Shown: positions 1 through 6,939, counted from the stretch's first letter. The stretch: 10,775 nucleotides of DNA from an uncultured Campylobacter sp. (GCF_938017705.1 NZ_CALIIS010000178.1:1-10775), one strand, 5' to 3'. Numbers and translations: made by a program. The notes: generated from the letters alone by a model not told the origin.

Positions 1-460
1 CGTGCTATTCAGGCCCAAATTCAAATTCACCGCAACCTTGTCTTTGGCGCGGCAAATTTTATCTGGCTGATATTTTAAAATTTACCAACCGCTTTACTAA
101 ACAAAATTTTACGAATAGGGCATGGGTGAACAAAGCAGGGAGGCAGAGAGTGCCTCTCTATATAATTACGGAAGCAAAGAATGCGCTGCTTATTTCGGTA
201 TGAAAATTTCATGGGCTTATTGCAACTTTAAAATTTTGCAAGATGCTCGCTCGTAGCGTTAAATTTCAATACGCAGGTACCAAATGGGCTAAAAATAAAT
301 TTAGCATGTGGCGAGATAATGAGCTAGAAGCATTCACAGCAACCCTGGAGCTACGCGGCACAGTATTCTCAAGGTAAAATAACGGCGTCAAAAGGCGAAA
401 AATGTTTATAAATTTAGCGCGCGGCGGTCATAGAGAGCCGAAAATCCGCAGCGCTCGAAG
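1..460. other. Spacer with no convincing gene; two short overlapping ORFs
   Basis: No protein-coding gene can be supported here. Two short plus-strand ORFs overlap in different frames. One is at 122-256 (44 codons, starting MGEQSREAES and ending ILQDARS). The other is at 243-377 (44 codons, starting MLARSVKFQYAG and ending LRGTVFSR). Neither has a good ribosome site and I recognise neither. The way one takes over from the other is what a frameshifted gene remnant would look like, but chance ORFs explain it equally well. The stretch is more AT-rich than the genes to its right. It lies downstream of the minus-strand dismutase gene, and I found no clear terminator for that operon in it. Confidence 0.4.
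137..159. other. Hairpin with 9-bp stem followed by TATAAT
   Basis: AGGGAGGCA (137-145) pairs with TGCCTCTCT (151-159) through nine pairs, one of them G-U, around a GAGAG loop. A TATAAT hexamer follows at 161-166 on the plus strand. Neither direction has a good T-run, so this is not a convincing terminator. The hexamer could be a -10 box for whatever once lay at 243-377. Confidence 0.3.
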
Positions 461-481
461 TTGTGTAACGAAAGCCCAAAT

Positions 482-1213
482 CTACCCGCAGCATCCGCAA
501 TCGCAGCGCGAAGATGCGGCTGGATGAAGCTCGCTAATGTAGAGCTTCACGGAGCCAAGCCCTTGCTTTTTCGCGCACGCATAGGCGTCGCTTGCGAAGC
601 CGAAATCCGCAAAATGCAAGAAATTCTCCACGTAGGATTTGCGCGCATTTTGATGATCGGCATAATAGGCGTGCTCCCAAAGATCGCAGGCAAGCAGTGG
701 AATTTTGCCGCGTGCGATCGGCGTGTCTGCATTTTGCGTCGTGATGATTTCTAAATTCGTGCTGCGCTCGTCGCACACGAGCCAGCACCAGCCGCTGCCG
801 AAAAGCCCCAGCGCGCGCTTTAAAAACTCGCTTTTAAAATTTTCCATCCCGCCGAAAGCCTGCGTTAAAGCGTCCGCGAGCTCGCCGCTAGGCTCACTTG
901 GCTGCGCGATACAGTCGAAGTAAAAATCGTGGTTGTAAATTTCAGAGGCGTTGTTAAAAATACGGCTAAAACCTAGGCAAATTTGATAAAGCTTTGAAAT
1001 TTGCGAAAACTCGCACTCCTCGCCGCACGCCTGCTTAAACGACTGCGTGATGATCGTAAAAAGATCCGCGTTTTGTATCGGCGTATCCGCAATGTCTCGA
1101 TTTAGGGCGGAGACGTAGTCCTCGCAAAGCCCACCGTGATGAAATTTTAAGCTTTGCAAGCTCGCGATTTTATTCGTGCGCGGATCAAAAGGCAGCGCCC
1201 TGGATCTAAACAC
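482..1213 (-). CDS. Divergent, cysteine-rich Fe/Mn superoxide dismutase homologue
   Basis: This 243-residue protein belongs to the Fe/Mn superoxide dismutase family, whose members convert superoxide to oxygen and peroxide. Aligned by eye to E. coli SodB, the metal ligands are all present: His25, His95, Asp177 (CDLWEHAYY) and His181. The gate Tyr33, dimer-bridging Glu180 and Tyr184 also remain, and NADTP (Ala162) is FeSOD-like. Several features are odd. Glu91 replaces FeSOD Gln69, Leu29 replaces His30 and Phe99 replaces Trp77. About 18 extra residues (roughly 60-82) precede FNNAS. The C-terminus is extended by some 35 residues and ends in RCDCGCCG. There are 13 cysteines in all, against few in typical family members of about 193 residues. 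The start is GTG, overlapping the TAG of the upstream acidic gene (TAGTG), with a GAGGA ribosome site six bases ahead at 1220-1224. No signal peptide is seen, so the protein is cytoplasmic. Family membership is firm. Normal dismutase activity is uncertain, so I withhold the symbol sodB. Confidence 0.9.
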   Translation of the reverse strand: MFRSRALPFDPRTNKIASLQSLKFHHGGLCEDYVSALNRDIADTPIQNADLFTIITQSFKQACGEECEFSQISKLYQICLGFSRIFNNASEIYNHDFYFDCIAQPSEPSGELADALTQAFGGMENFKSEFLKRALGLFGSGWCWLVCDERSTNLEIITTQNADTPIARGKIPLLACDLWEHAYYADHQNARKSYVENFLHFADFGFASDAYACAKKQGLGSVKLYISELHPAASSRCDCGCCG

Positions 1214-1386
1214 TAATAATCCTCGCTGTCCAAATCGCTATAATCATTAAAACCGTCGTCGTCTTCGTAACTGTAATCGTCCTCGTCGTAGTTGTAGTTG
1301 TAACTCTCGTCGCCTCCGATTAAATCATCGTCCTCGTATTCGTCCTCATCGAACTCTTCGTCTTCGAAGTCATCGAAATCAGCCAT
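1213..1386 (-). CDS. 57-residue extremely acidic protein, unknown function
   Basis: This small ORF begins MADFDDFEDEEFDEDE and ends DLDSEDY. By my count 30 of its 57 residues are Asp (20) or Glu (10). Eight more are Tyr and four are Phe. It has no Lys, Arg, His, Cys, Trp or Pro, no signal peptide and no membrane segment. Its ATG lies inside the last codons of the upstream channel gene (8-base overlap) with a GGAGAG ribosome site just ahead. Its TAG shares a base with the GTG of the dismutase gene. That packing, a good ribosome site and a clean reading frame argue that it is translated. I do not recognise a family. Such a chain is probably disordered and could bind cations (iron, manganese, calcium), mimic nucleic acid or assist its neighbours; all of this is inference. 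Confidence 0.75.
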   Translation of the reverse strand: MADFDDFEDEEFDEDEYEDDDLIGGDESYNYNYDEDDYSYEDDDGFNDYSDLDSEDY

Positions 1387-3493
1387 TTTGCTCTCCTCTG
1401 TCGTTGGAATTTACTTTTGATTTTACGCATTCGCTTGCTATTTCCGGGATATTTTCGATATAAACGCTCTGCGATGGGAAGGCAAACGATAGTCCGTTTT
1501 GCTCTACGATCTCCATTATTTTAAATAAAACATCCTCTTTGGTTTGGATGAAATTTGCCCATATTACGGTTTTTGTGAAGCAGTAAACTAAAATATTAAT
1601 AGACGAATCGCCAAAGCTATCTAACGCCACGAACATAGTGCTTTTATAGCCCGCTAAATCGTCGATAGAGACCATATTTTGTCTATAGCGCATACGAAAA
1701 TCTTTAGAATTTAATGCTGTATCTGCAGATTGAGCGATACCCGGGTGAGATTTTAGCATCTCTTTGATGTCGTTTACGCACTTTCGAAGTTGAGCCGTGC
1801 TCGCACCGTATTCGACGCCCACGGTAAGCTTTAAATTCCGTCCTACCTTCCTACGGCTCCAGTTTTTGATATTTTGCGCCATTATGTTGGAATTCGGCAC
1901 AAAAACAAGAGCGTTATCAAAGGTCCTGATCGTCGTCTTTCTAAAGCCCGTTTCTACGACGTTTCCTTCTATGTCTCCTAATACGACCCAGTCTCCTTGC
2001 GAGAATGAATTATCAAATAATAGCATCACGGATGAGAAGAAATTCGCGATGATGTCCTTGGTCGCAAACGCGATCGCAAGTCCGCCGATTCCAAGCGATG
2101 CCATAAGCGCCGAGATGTCAAAGCCTAGACGCTTTAGCACCAAAAGCACGGCGATGATGATTACGATGACGTATAAAATTTTAACGACCAAATTTATGAT
2201 ATCTTTTCTGACACCTTTTTTCGTGATGTTTCCAAGCACGACAATACCGTAACCATCGATGATTTCGATAATGAGCCATGCCCAAAGCACCACGTAAACG
2301 ATCGAGAATAAATTTGCAAATTTTATCGGCACAGGCGCCGGATAATAAAATATACTAAGACAGATATCGACCGAATAAGCGATCAGCAAAATACCCATCG
2401 GACGCTTGATAATGCCTACTACTTGCGTTTTTAGAGTTTCGCTATCCAGAGAAAAGCTTTTATTAAAGAATTTAAATACGAAATAGATGATGTTAGCAAG
2501 CAGCCTGCGAAGCGAGTAGAAAAATAGCGTAATCAGCGTGATTAGAATGAGCTTGCCGAAATTTACGTGGCTGAGTTTAAACGGAATTTTATCGTTGATA
2601 TAATCGATCACCGATTTAAAATTTAAACTCGTAAAAACGACGTTGGTCGCGAGCAGATCGCTGTTTCGCGCGAGATATTCAAGCACCTCGTCGTAAGTCT
2701 GCTTATCGTTTTTCAAATCGGTTATCTTGGCATCTAAGGCGTCCACCTGCTCTTGATTGCTTAGATTATTTTTCAGATCGGCAAGCTTGGAAAAATCCCT
2801 CGTTTGTAAATTTAATATCGTACCGCTTAGCTCGCTCTCCAGCTCGCTTCTATTGGCGCCGTTTACAAACATATTTTCAATCTTCATAAGCGAAGTATAA
2901 AAGATCTCCGACATCTCCATCTTTTCAAGATCTGCGCTCGCGTTGATATACTCGGGGGAATTTTGCCTTTTGGCGTATCTTTTAAGCGTGCTTTGGATGC
3001 TCTTTTTATTCTCGGCGTAGGACATCACCGCTTCGATATCCATATCTTGCTGCGTGATAGCAAAAGGTAGGCGATCGAAAAGCTTCGCTTTGTTTCTCTC
3101 GATCGCGTCCAGCTCGTTTTTGCTCGCATTTTTATCGCCGCTTGCAAGCAGGGAGTTTTTTTGTAAATTTAACTTTTTGATCTCGTTTACGACCGAAATC
3201 AGCGTCACGTCGCTTGCGCTTTTTTTCTGCGAAGTCTCCGTTTTAGCGACCTTTTCTGCGATCATATTTATTACTTCAGTTTTATTGCCATCCTCCGCAC
3301 CGAGCGATTTGGATAGAATTTTAGCGACCTCCTTTTTGATCTCGGTTTTGTTGTTTTCTAAAGTAAGATTTGCCTCGGGCGCGGAAGAATTCGTCTCTAC
3401 AAAGCTTCCCTCGCCGGTCGTGTTGAGGTCTGCAAACGCTAAAGCGGCGCTAAAAAGACTAATCGTTAAAAAGCTGATTATAGATTTTTTCAT
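1379..3493 (-). CDS. MscS-family mechanosensitive ion channel with large periplasmic domain
   Basis: This is a 704-residue inner-membrane channel of the MscS type, expected to release solutes when membrane tension rises on osmotic downshock. An N-terminal signal peptide (about 1-21, likely cut after AFA) is followed by a Glu/Lys-rich periplasmic region, partly coiled-coil-like (about 45-285). Hydrophobic segments follow near 312-345, 366-384, 394-418 and 436-453. The pore helix and beta domain lie at about 458-560, with the typical LGIGGLAIAFATKD, a GDWV turn and VPNSN. The C-terminal cytoplasmic part runs to the end. The protein is far longer than E. coli MscS (286 residues) and resembles the larger MscK/MscM-like relatives. 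The ATG has an AAGGGA site eight bases upstream and lies inside the end of the carbonic anhydrase gene (35-base overlap). From memory, C. jejuni has the same pair (Cj0237-Cj0238). Confidence 0.9.
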   Translation of the reverse strand: MKKSIISFLTISLFSAALAFADLNTTGEGSFVETNSSAPEANLTLENNKTEIKKEVAKILSKSLGAEDGNKTEVINMIAEKVAKTETSQKKSASDVTLISVVNEIKKLNLQKNSLLASGDKNASKNELDAIERNKAKLFDRLPFAITQQDMDIEAVMSYAENKKSIQSTLKRYAKRQNSPEYINASADLEKMEMSEIFYTSLMKIENMFVNGANRSELESELSGTILNLQTRDFSKLADLKNNLSNQEQVDALDAKITDLKNDKQTYDEVLEYLARNSDLLATNVVFTSLNFKSVIDYINDKIPFKLSHVNFGKLILITLITLFFYSLRRLLANIIYFVFKFFNKSFSLDSETLKTQVVGIIKRPMGILLIAYSVDICLSIFYYPAPVPIKFANLFSIVYVVLWAWLIIEIIDGYGIVVLGNITKKGVRKDIINLVVKILYVIVIIIAVLLVLKRLGFDISALMASLGIGGLAIAFATKDIIANFFSSVMLLFDNSFSQGDWVVLGDIEGNVVETGFRKTTIRTFDNALVFVPNSNIMAQNIKNWSRRKVGRNLKLTVGVEYGASTAQLRKCVNDIKEMLKSHPGIAQSADTALNSKDFRMRYRQNMVSIDDLAGYKSTMFVALDSFGDSSINILVYCFTKTVIWANFIQTKEDVLFKIMEIVEQNGLSFAFPSQSVYIENIPEIASECVKSKVNSNDRGEQNG

Positions 3494-4127
3494 AATCCAT
3501 TCCCTTATTTAATAGCGTAAAATGCGCGCCTTCGTCGTCGTAGTTGAATAGCTCGCCCGTTTCGATGACGTAGTGCCAGCCGTAAATTTTAATCTCGCCG
3601 TTTTTGTAGGCGTCTTTGATGCCAGGAAAGCTAAGTAAATTTTGCATGGAATTTATAATATTTAGCCGCTCGGTGATCCACTCGCGCTTGTCGGCGCCGA
3701 GATCTTTGAGCTTTTCGACCTCGTCTTTTACAGGCTGCATTAAATTTAGCCAGCGCCTTACGTTTGGAATTTTTTCAAGCTTTTTTGCGTCATAAAACAG
3801 CGCCGCGCAGCCCCCGCAGTTGCTGTGCCCACAAACGATGATATTTTTGATATTTAGCGAATATAGCGCGTATTCAATCGCTGAGGTAGTCGCTAAAAAT
3901 TCCTCGCTAATGCGGTATGGAGGAACGACGTTTGCGATATTTCGTACTACGAAAAGCTCTCCTGGAAGCGTCGAGGTAATTAGGCTTGGCACTACGCGCG
4001 AGTCGGAGCAGCCGATAAAAAGCGTGTGGGGCTTTTGATGATTTGCTAGACTTCCGAAAAGCTCGGCATGCTCGGCAAAATTTTCTTCCATAAATTTAAT
4101 AGCTCCATTTATTAACTGGCTGGGCAT
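3459..4127 (-). CDS. canB: Beta-class carbonic anhydrase
   Basis: This 222-residue cytoplasmic zinc enzyme interconverts CO2 and bicarbonate, supplying bicarbonate for carboxylations and pH control in a capnophilic bacterium. The zinc ligands are visible: Cys40 and Asp42 in GCSDSRVVP, then His101 and Cys104 in CGHSNCGGC. The Asp42-Arg44 dyad is intact, and VVRNIANVVPP follows as in the family. Full length is about 200-230 residues, so the gene is complete. The ATG has an AAGGAG site and a TATAAT box about 25 bases upstream. It is the first gene of the leftward four-gene operon and overlaps the channel gene by 35 bases. The symbol rests on resemblance to C. jejuni CanB (Cj0237), which occupies the same neighbourhood. 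The beta-class assignment is firm. Confidence 0.93.
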   Translation of the reverse strand: MPSQLINGAIKFMEENFAEHAELFGSLANHQKPHTLFIGCSDSRVVPSLITSTLPGELFVVRNIANVVPPYRISEEFLATTSAIEYALYSLNIKNIIVCGHSNCGGCAALFYDAKKLEKIPNVRRWLNLMQPVKDEVEKLKDLGADKREWITERLNIINSMQNLLSFPGIKDAYKNGEIKIYGWHYVIETGELFNYDDEGAHFTLLNKGMDYEKIYNQLFND

Positions 4128-4151
4128 ACTTTCTCCTTAAAAAAGTCGGGA

Positions 4152-4157
4152 ATTATA
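4152..4157 (-). promoter_or_regulatory. -10 box of the carbonic anhydrase operon
   Basis: On the minus strand this reads TATAAT inside an AT-rich run. It is followed by a short leader and an AAGGAG ribosome site before the carbonic anhydrase ATG at 4127. No -35 box is apparent, as is usual for sigma-70 promoters in Campylobacter. It is the only clear promoter for the four overlapping minus-strand genes. Confidence 0.6.
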
Positions 4158-4200
4158 TATTACTTTCATAAATAGATAGAATTCTGGGAATTTTTAATTA

Positions 4201-4206
4201 TATATT
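4201..4206 (+). promoter_or_regulatory. Possible -10 box of the BI-1 family gene
   Basis: TATATT lies in an AT-rich run within the 131-base divergent spacer and would give a leader of about 45 bases. The region has several similar hexamers, so the exact site is uncertain. Confidence 0.3.
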
Positions 4207-4258
4207 TACCAAATTTTCGCTAAACTCCCCGCTCATAAATCAAAAGAAGGAGAAAAAT

Positions 4259-4954
4259 ATGAGTCTATACGACAGACGAAACTATGCGGACGGCTATGAG
4301 CTATCGGACGCATCACTAGAACAAGGACGAATCTCTCAGACTATCAAACAAACCTACGCGCTTCTAACCGCTTCGATGATAGCTGCGGCGGCAGGGGCTT
4401 TTGTGGCGATGAGTTTCGGCGTGAGCTTGGCTCTTCATCCGATTTTATATCTGGTAGTTTTAATGGGGCTGATCTTCGGTATGCAAGCAGCCGTAAATCG
4501 CGGTGCTAATACGATCGCGCTAGTTTTGCTTTTTGCATTTACCTTTATTACCGGTCTTACTCTAGGTAAATTGATCGCTATTTATATCGCAGCAGGCGCT
4601 GGAGACGTAGTAACGCATGCGTTTGTGGCTACGGCGATTACTTTCGGTGCTCTTACCGTTTATGCGATGAATACAAAGACAAATTTCGATTCTTGGGGCA
4701 AGCCGCTATTGGTATCGCTTGTGGCTATTATCGTGCTAAGCCTTTTGAACTACTTCTTTTTCAAAAGCACCGTGCTTGATATAGCGATTTCAGCTTTTTC
4801 GGCTTTAATCTTTTCGATGTATATCATCTACGATACTAAAAATATTATAAACGGCACCTATACTTCACCGATAATGGCTGCCGTAGATATGTATCTAAAC
4901 ATCTACAACCTCTTCCTTTCGTTGCTAAGAATTTTCGGCGCAAGCAGAGACTAA
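4259..4954 (+). CDS. Bax inhibitor-1/YccA family membrane protein
   Basis: This is a 231-residue multi-pass inner-membrane protein of the BI-1 (UPF0005) family. A polar N-terminus of about 30 residues is followed by roughly seven hydrophobic helices. The C-terminal part carries the family pattern of an acidic pair in a helix (SMYIIYDTKNII, near 190) and a later Asp before LYLNIYNLF-like sequence (AVDMYLNIYNLFLSLLRIF). Relatives include E. coli YccA, which modulates the FtsH protease, and BsYetJ, a pH-gated calcium leak channel. Which role applies here is unknown. The ATG has a strong AAGAAGGAG site. The gene is divergent from the carbonic anhydrase gene, and the same family sits at the same place in C. 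jejuni (Cj0236c, recalled). A short hairpin follows the stop. Confidence 0.88.
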   Translation: MSLYDRRNYADGYELSDASLEQGRISQTIKQTYALLTASMIAAAAGAFVAMSFGVSLALHPILYLVVLMGLIFGMQAAVNRGANTIALVLLFAFTFITGLTLGKLIAIYIAAGAGDVVTHAFVATAITFGALTVYAMNTKTNFDSWGKPLLVSLVAIIVLSLLNYFFFKSTVLDIAISAFSALIFSMYIIYDTKNIINGTYTSPIMAAVDMYLNIYNLFLSLLRIFGASRD

Positions 4955-4961
4955 ATTTTAC

Positions 4962-4980
4962 GCACCGCTTCGTGCGGTGC
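4962..4980 (+). terminator. Hairpin after the BI-1 family gene
   Basis: GCACCGC (4962-4968) pairs perfectly with GCGGTGC (4974-4980) around a TTCGT loop, 7 bases after the TAA. The following run (ACTCTTAACTT) is only moderately T-rich, so termination may be partial. The next gene has its own TATAAT box, which fits a transcript end here. Confidence 0.6.
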
Positions 4981-5011
4981 ACTCTTAACTTAAAATTTAT
5001 AAATCTTTTAT

Positions 5012-5017
5012 TATAAT
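5012..5017 (+). promoter_or_regulatory. -10 box of secG
   Basis: A perfect TATAAT lies 31 bases before the secG GTG, preceded by the T-rich upstream sequence typical of Campylobacter sigma-70 promoters. It lies beyond the hairpin that ends the previous gene. Confidence 0.65.
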
Positions 5018-5048
5018 CGCAAATTCAATTTTTTCAAAAGGTTTTATA

Positions 5049-5570
5049 GTGACTACGTTATTTTTGGTTTTACAAGTCGTCTTCGCCGTGATAATTACGA
5101 TCTCCGTCCTGCTGCAAAAAAGCTCTTCTATCGGGCTTGGCGCATACAGTGGCAGCAACGAAAGCTTATTTGGGGCGAAGGGTCCGGCGGGATTTTTAGC
5201 TAAATTTACCGCCGCGATGGGAATTTTATTCGTGATAAATACACTCGTGCTTGCGTATTTCTATCAGCAAGATGCTAAATCTTCCGTAGTCGATCGCGTA
5301 AAGATTGAAGCAAATACTACTAAATCCGTGCCAAACGCTGTCCCTGGCGTGCCGTCCATCCCAGCTTCAGGCGCAAAGCCTAATTTCGCTCCGGCAAGCA
5401 CCGAATCAAATTCCATAATTAGCGGCGAGACCAATGCGACGGATACGAAAATCGAAGCGCCCGCAGCTCCTGCGACCGATACTGCCGCAGCTAGTGCGTC
5501 TGCTCGGTCGCAAGCATCAAGCGATACCAATGCCAGCGCCGCTTCCGCAGATCAAAACACAACTAAATAA
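5049..5570 (+). CDS. secG: Protein-export membrane protein SecG
   Basis: SecG is the small accessory subunit of the SecYEG translocon and aids SecA-driven export across the inner membrane. The first 75 residues are a standard SecG: helix one (about 2-22), then LLQKSSSIGLGAYSGSNESL and FGAKGPAGFLAKFTA, then helix two (about 53-72). The start is GTG with an AAAGG site upstream. The first helix begins at once, and no better start is seen. The tail (about 78-173) is low-complexity, rich in Ala, Ser, Thr and Asn, and ends with SADQNTTK. It makes the protein 173 residues against about 110-125 in most relatives. The tail looks disordered, and nothing in it suggests a domain. It is followed by a strong terminator. 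The order secG-frr-pyrE matches C. jejuni from memory. Confidence 0.93.
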   Translation: MTTLFLVLQVVFAVIITISVLLQKSSSIGLGAYSGSNESLFGAKGPAGFLAKFTAAMGILFVINTLVLAYFYQQDAKSSVVDRVKIEANTTKSVPNAVPGVPSIPASGAKPNFAPASTESNSIISGETNATDTKIEAPAAPATDTAAASASARSQASSDTNASAASADQNTTK

Positions 5571-5586
5571 ACTCTAAATTTTAAAA

Positions 5587-5615
5587 TTTAAAAGCGCAAA
5601 ATCCGCGCTTTTAAA
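5587..5615 (+). terminator. Intrinsic terminator of secG
   Basis: TTTAAAAGCGC (5587-5597) pairs perfectly over 11 bases with GCGCTTTTAAA (5605-5615) around a 7-base loop. A T-rich run follows (TTCTTATTTTTTT, about 5621-5633). It starts 17 bases after the secG stop and is the best terminator in the window. Confidence 0.85.
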
Positions 5616-5638
5616 TGCTATTCTTATTTTTTTAACGC

Positions 5639-5644
5639 TATAAT
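5639..5644 (+). promoter_or_regulatory. -10 box of frr-pyrE
   Basis: A perfect TATAAT, directly downstream of the secG terminator's T-run and 27 bases before the frr ATG. The T-run itself may double as the T-rich upstream element seen in Campylobacter promoters. Confidence 0.65.
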
Positions 5645-5671
5645 TCCGCAAATTTTATTTAAAGGATTTGA

Positions 5672-6229
5672 ATGCTAGAAGCTATCTACAAAGAGCAAAG
5701 AGCAAACGGCGATCGAGCTATCGAGGCTTTGAAAAAGGACTTTACGACGCTACGTACCGGCAAGGTGAGCGTGGCGATCCTAGATCATATTTTCGTGGAT
5801 TATTACGGCTCGCAAACTCCGCTAAATCAGGTCGCGACCGTCCTTTCGACCGATGCGGTAACGATCTCGATCACGCCGTGGGAAAAACCGATGCTAAAGA
5901 CGATCGAAAGCGCGATCGCAGCGGCGAATATCGGCGTAAACCCTACTAATGATGGCGAGAGCGTAAAACTATTTTTCCCGCCGATGACGATCGAGCAACG
6001 CCAAGAAAACGCAAAAAAGGCCAAAGCGATGGGCGAGAAGGCTAAAATCGGCATTCGCAACGTCCGCAAAGACGCCAACGACGAGATCAAAAAGCTCGAA
6101 AAAGACAAAGCGATCTCCGAAGACGACGCCAAAAAGGGCTACGACGAGGTGCAAAAGATCACCGACTCTTACTCAAGCAAGATCGACGACGCAGTTAAGG
6201 CCAAAGAAGCCGAGCTTTTGAAGGTTTGA
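5672..6229 (+). CDS. frr: Ribosome recycling factor
   Basis: Ribosome recycling factor works with EF-G to split the post-termination ribosome in the cytoplasm. The 185-residue length is the family norm. Familiar blocks are LRTGKVSVAILD (the LRTGRA-type motif, near 27), the YYGSQTPLNQVATV stretch, the ITPWEKPMLKTIE block, FFPPMTIEQRQ, and the long charged C-terminal helix with RNVRKDAND and KKLEKDKAISEDD. The ATG has an AAAGGA site. Its TGA is followed three bases later by the GTG of pyrE, so the two genes form an operon with likely coupled translation. Confidence 0.97.
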   Translation: MLEAIYKEQRANGDRAIEALKKDFTTLRTGKVSVAILDHIFVDYYGSQTPLNQVATVLSTDAVTISITPWEKPMLKTIESAIAAANIGVNPTNDGESVKLFFPPMTIEQRQENAKKAKAMGEKAKIGIRNVRKDANDEIKKLEKDKAISEDDAKKGYDEVQKITDSYSSKIDDAVKAKEAELLKV

Positions 6230-6232
6230 GCT

Positions 6233-6844
6233 GTGAATATAGAAAAAATCTATCGCGACTGCGGCGCATATCTGCAGGGGCATTTTCTGCTTTCAAGCGG
6301 CAACCACTCGGAATTCTATCTGCAAAGCGCCAAAGTGCTTGAAGATCCGCAGCTCGCAGGACAGCTTGCGGACGAACTTGCCGCGATCATCGAAAAAGCG
6401 GGCGTGGAGTTTGATAGCGTCTGCTCGCCCGCGCTGGGCGGAATTTTAGCGGGCTACGAGCTAGCTCGCGCGGCAAAAAAACGCTTCATCTTTACTGAGC
6501 GCGTAGATCGCGTGATGAGCCTGCGCCGCGGCTTTGAAGTGCATAAGGGCGAGAGATTTATCATCTGTGAGGACATCATCACGACGGGCGGCTCGGCTCT
6601 TGAGAGCGCCAGGCTCATCGAAAACCTCGGCGGCGAGGTCGTGGGCTTTGCCGCGCTTGCCAATCGCGGATTTTGCAAGGTTGCAAATTTAGCGGGCAGC
6701 AGTGCAAAGGCTGGCGCCAAGCTGCTCGCGGATAAGCCGTTTTTTGCGCTAGGCAATTTCGAGTTTGAAATTTACGAGCCCGCGACTTGCCCGCTTTGTG
6801 CTACTGGAAGCAAGGCGATCAAGCCGGGCAGTCGCGGAAACTAG
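6233..6844 (+). CDS. pyrE: Orotate phosphoribosyltransferase
   Basis: PyrE joins orotate to PRPP to give OMP, the fifth step of de novo pyrimidine synthesis. The PRPP-binding loop is FIICEDIITTGGSALES (about 109-125, acidic pair Glu113-Asp114). An upstream SPALGG (65-70) and the FTERVDRVMSLRRGF stretch match the family. The C-terminus has a CPLC pair (Cys186, Cys189) and IKPGSR, which I associate with the epsilonproteobacterial subgroup of about 202 residues. The start is GTG, three bases after the frr stop, with the ribosome site AAGG inside the end of frr. No internal ATG fits the conserved N-terminus better. Confidence 0.95.
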   Translation: MNIEKIYRDCGAYLQGHFLLSSGNHSEFYLQSAKVLEDPQLAGQLADELAAIIEKAGVEFDSVCSPALGGILAGYELARAAKKRFIFTERVDRVMSLRRGFEVHKGERFIICEDIITTGGSALESARLIENLGGEVVGFAALANRGFCKVANLAGSSAKAGAKLLADKPFFALGNFEFEIYEPATCPLCATGSKAIKPGSRGN

Positions 6845-6874
6845 GCGCCGATTGCCGCTAGCAAACTGCAACGA

Positions 6875-6925
6875 GATTAAATTTTATCCTTCGGCTTTAG
6901 CGCGACGGAATTTTAAAATTTAATC
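6875..6925. repeat. Inverted repeat between pyrE and the RDD gene
   Basis: GATTAAATTTT (6875-6885) and AAAATTTAATC (6915-6925) are perfect inverted copies separated by 29 bases. They fill most of the 95-base gap. No T-run follows on either strand. It may be a weak transcript structure or simply reflect the AAATTT bias of this genome. Confidence 0.35.
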
Positions 6926-6939
6926 CAAAACGGATCAAA

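Noticed and set aside
461..1140. Open frames opposite and beside the dismutase gene (for example 461-754 and 705-923 on the plus strand)
   Set aside because: They are shadows of the dismutase reading frame, lack ribosome sites and have no recognisable family sequence.
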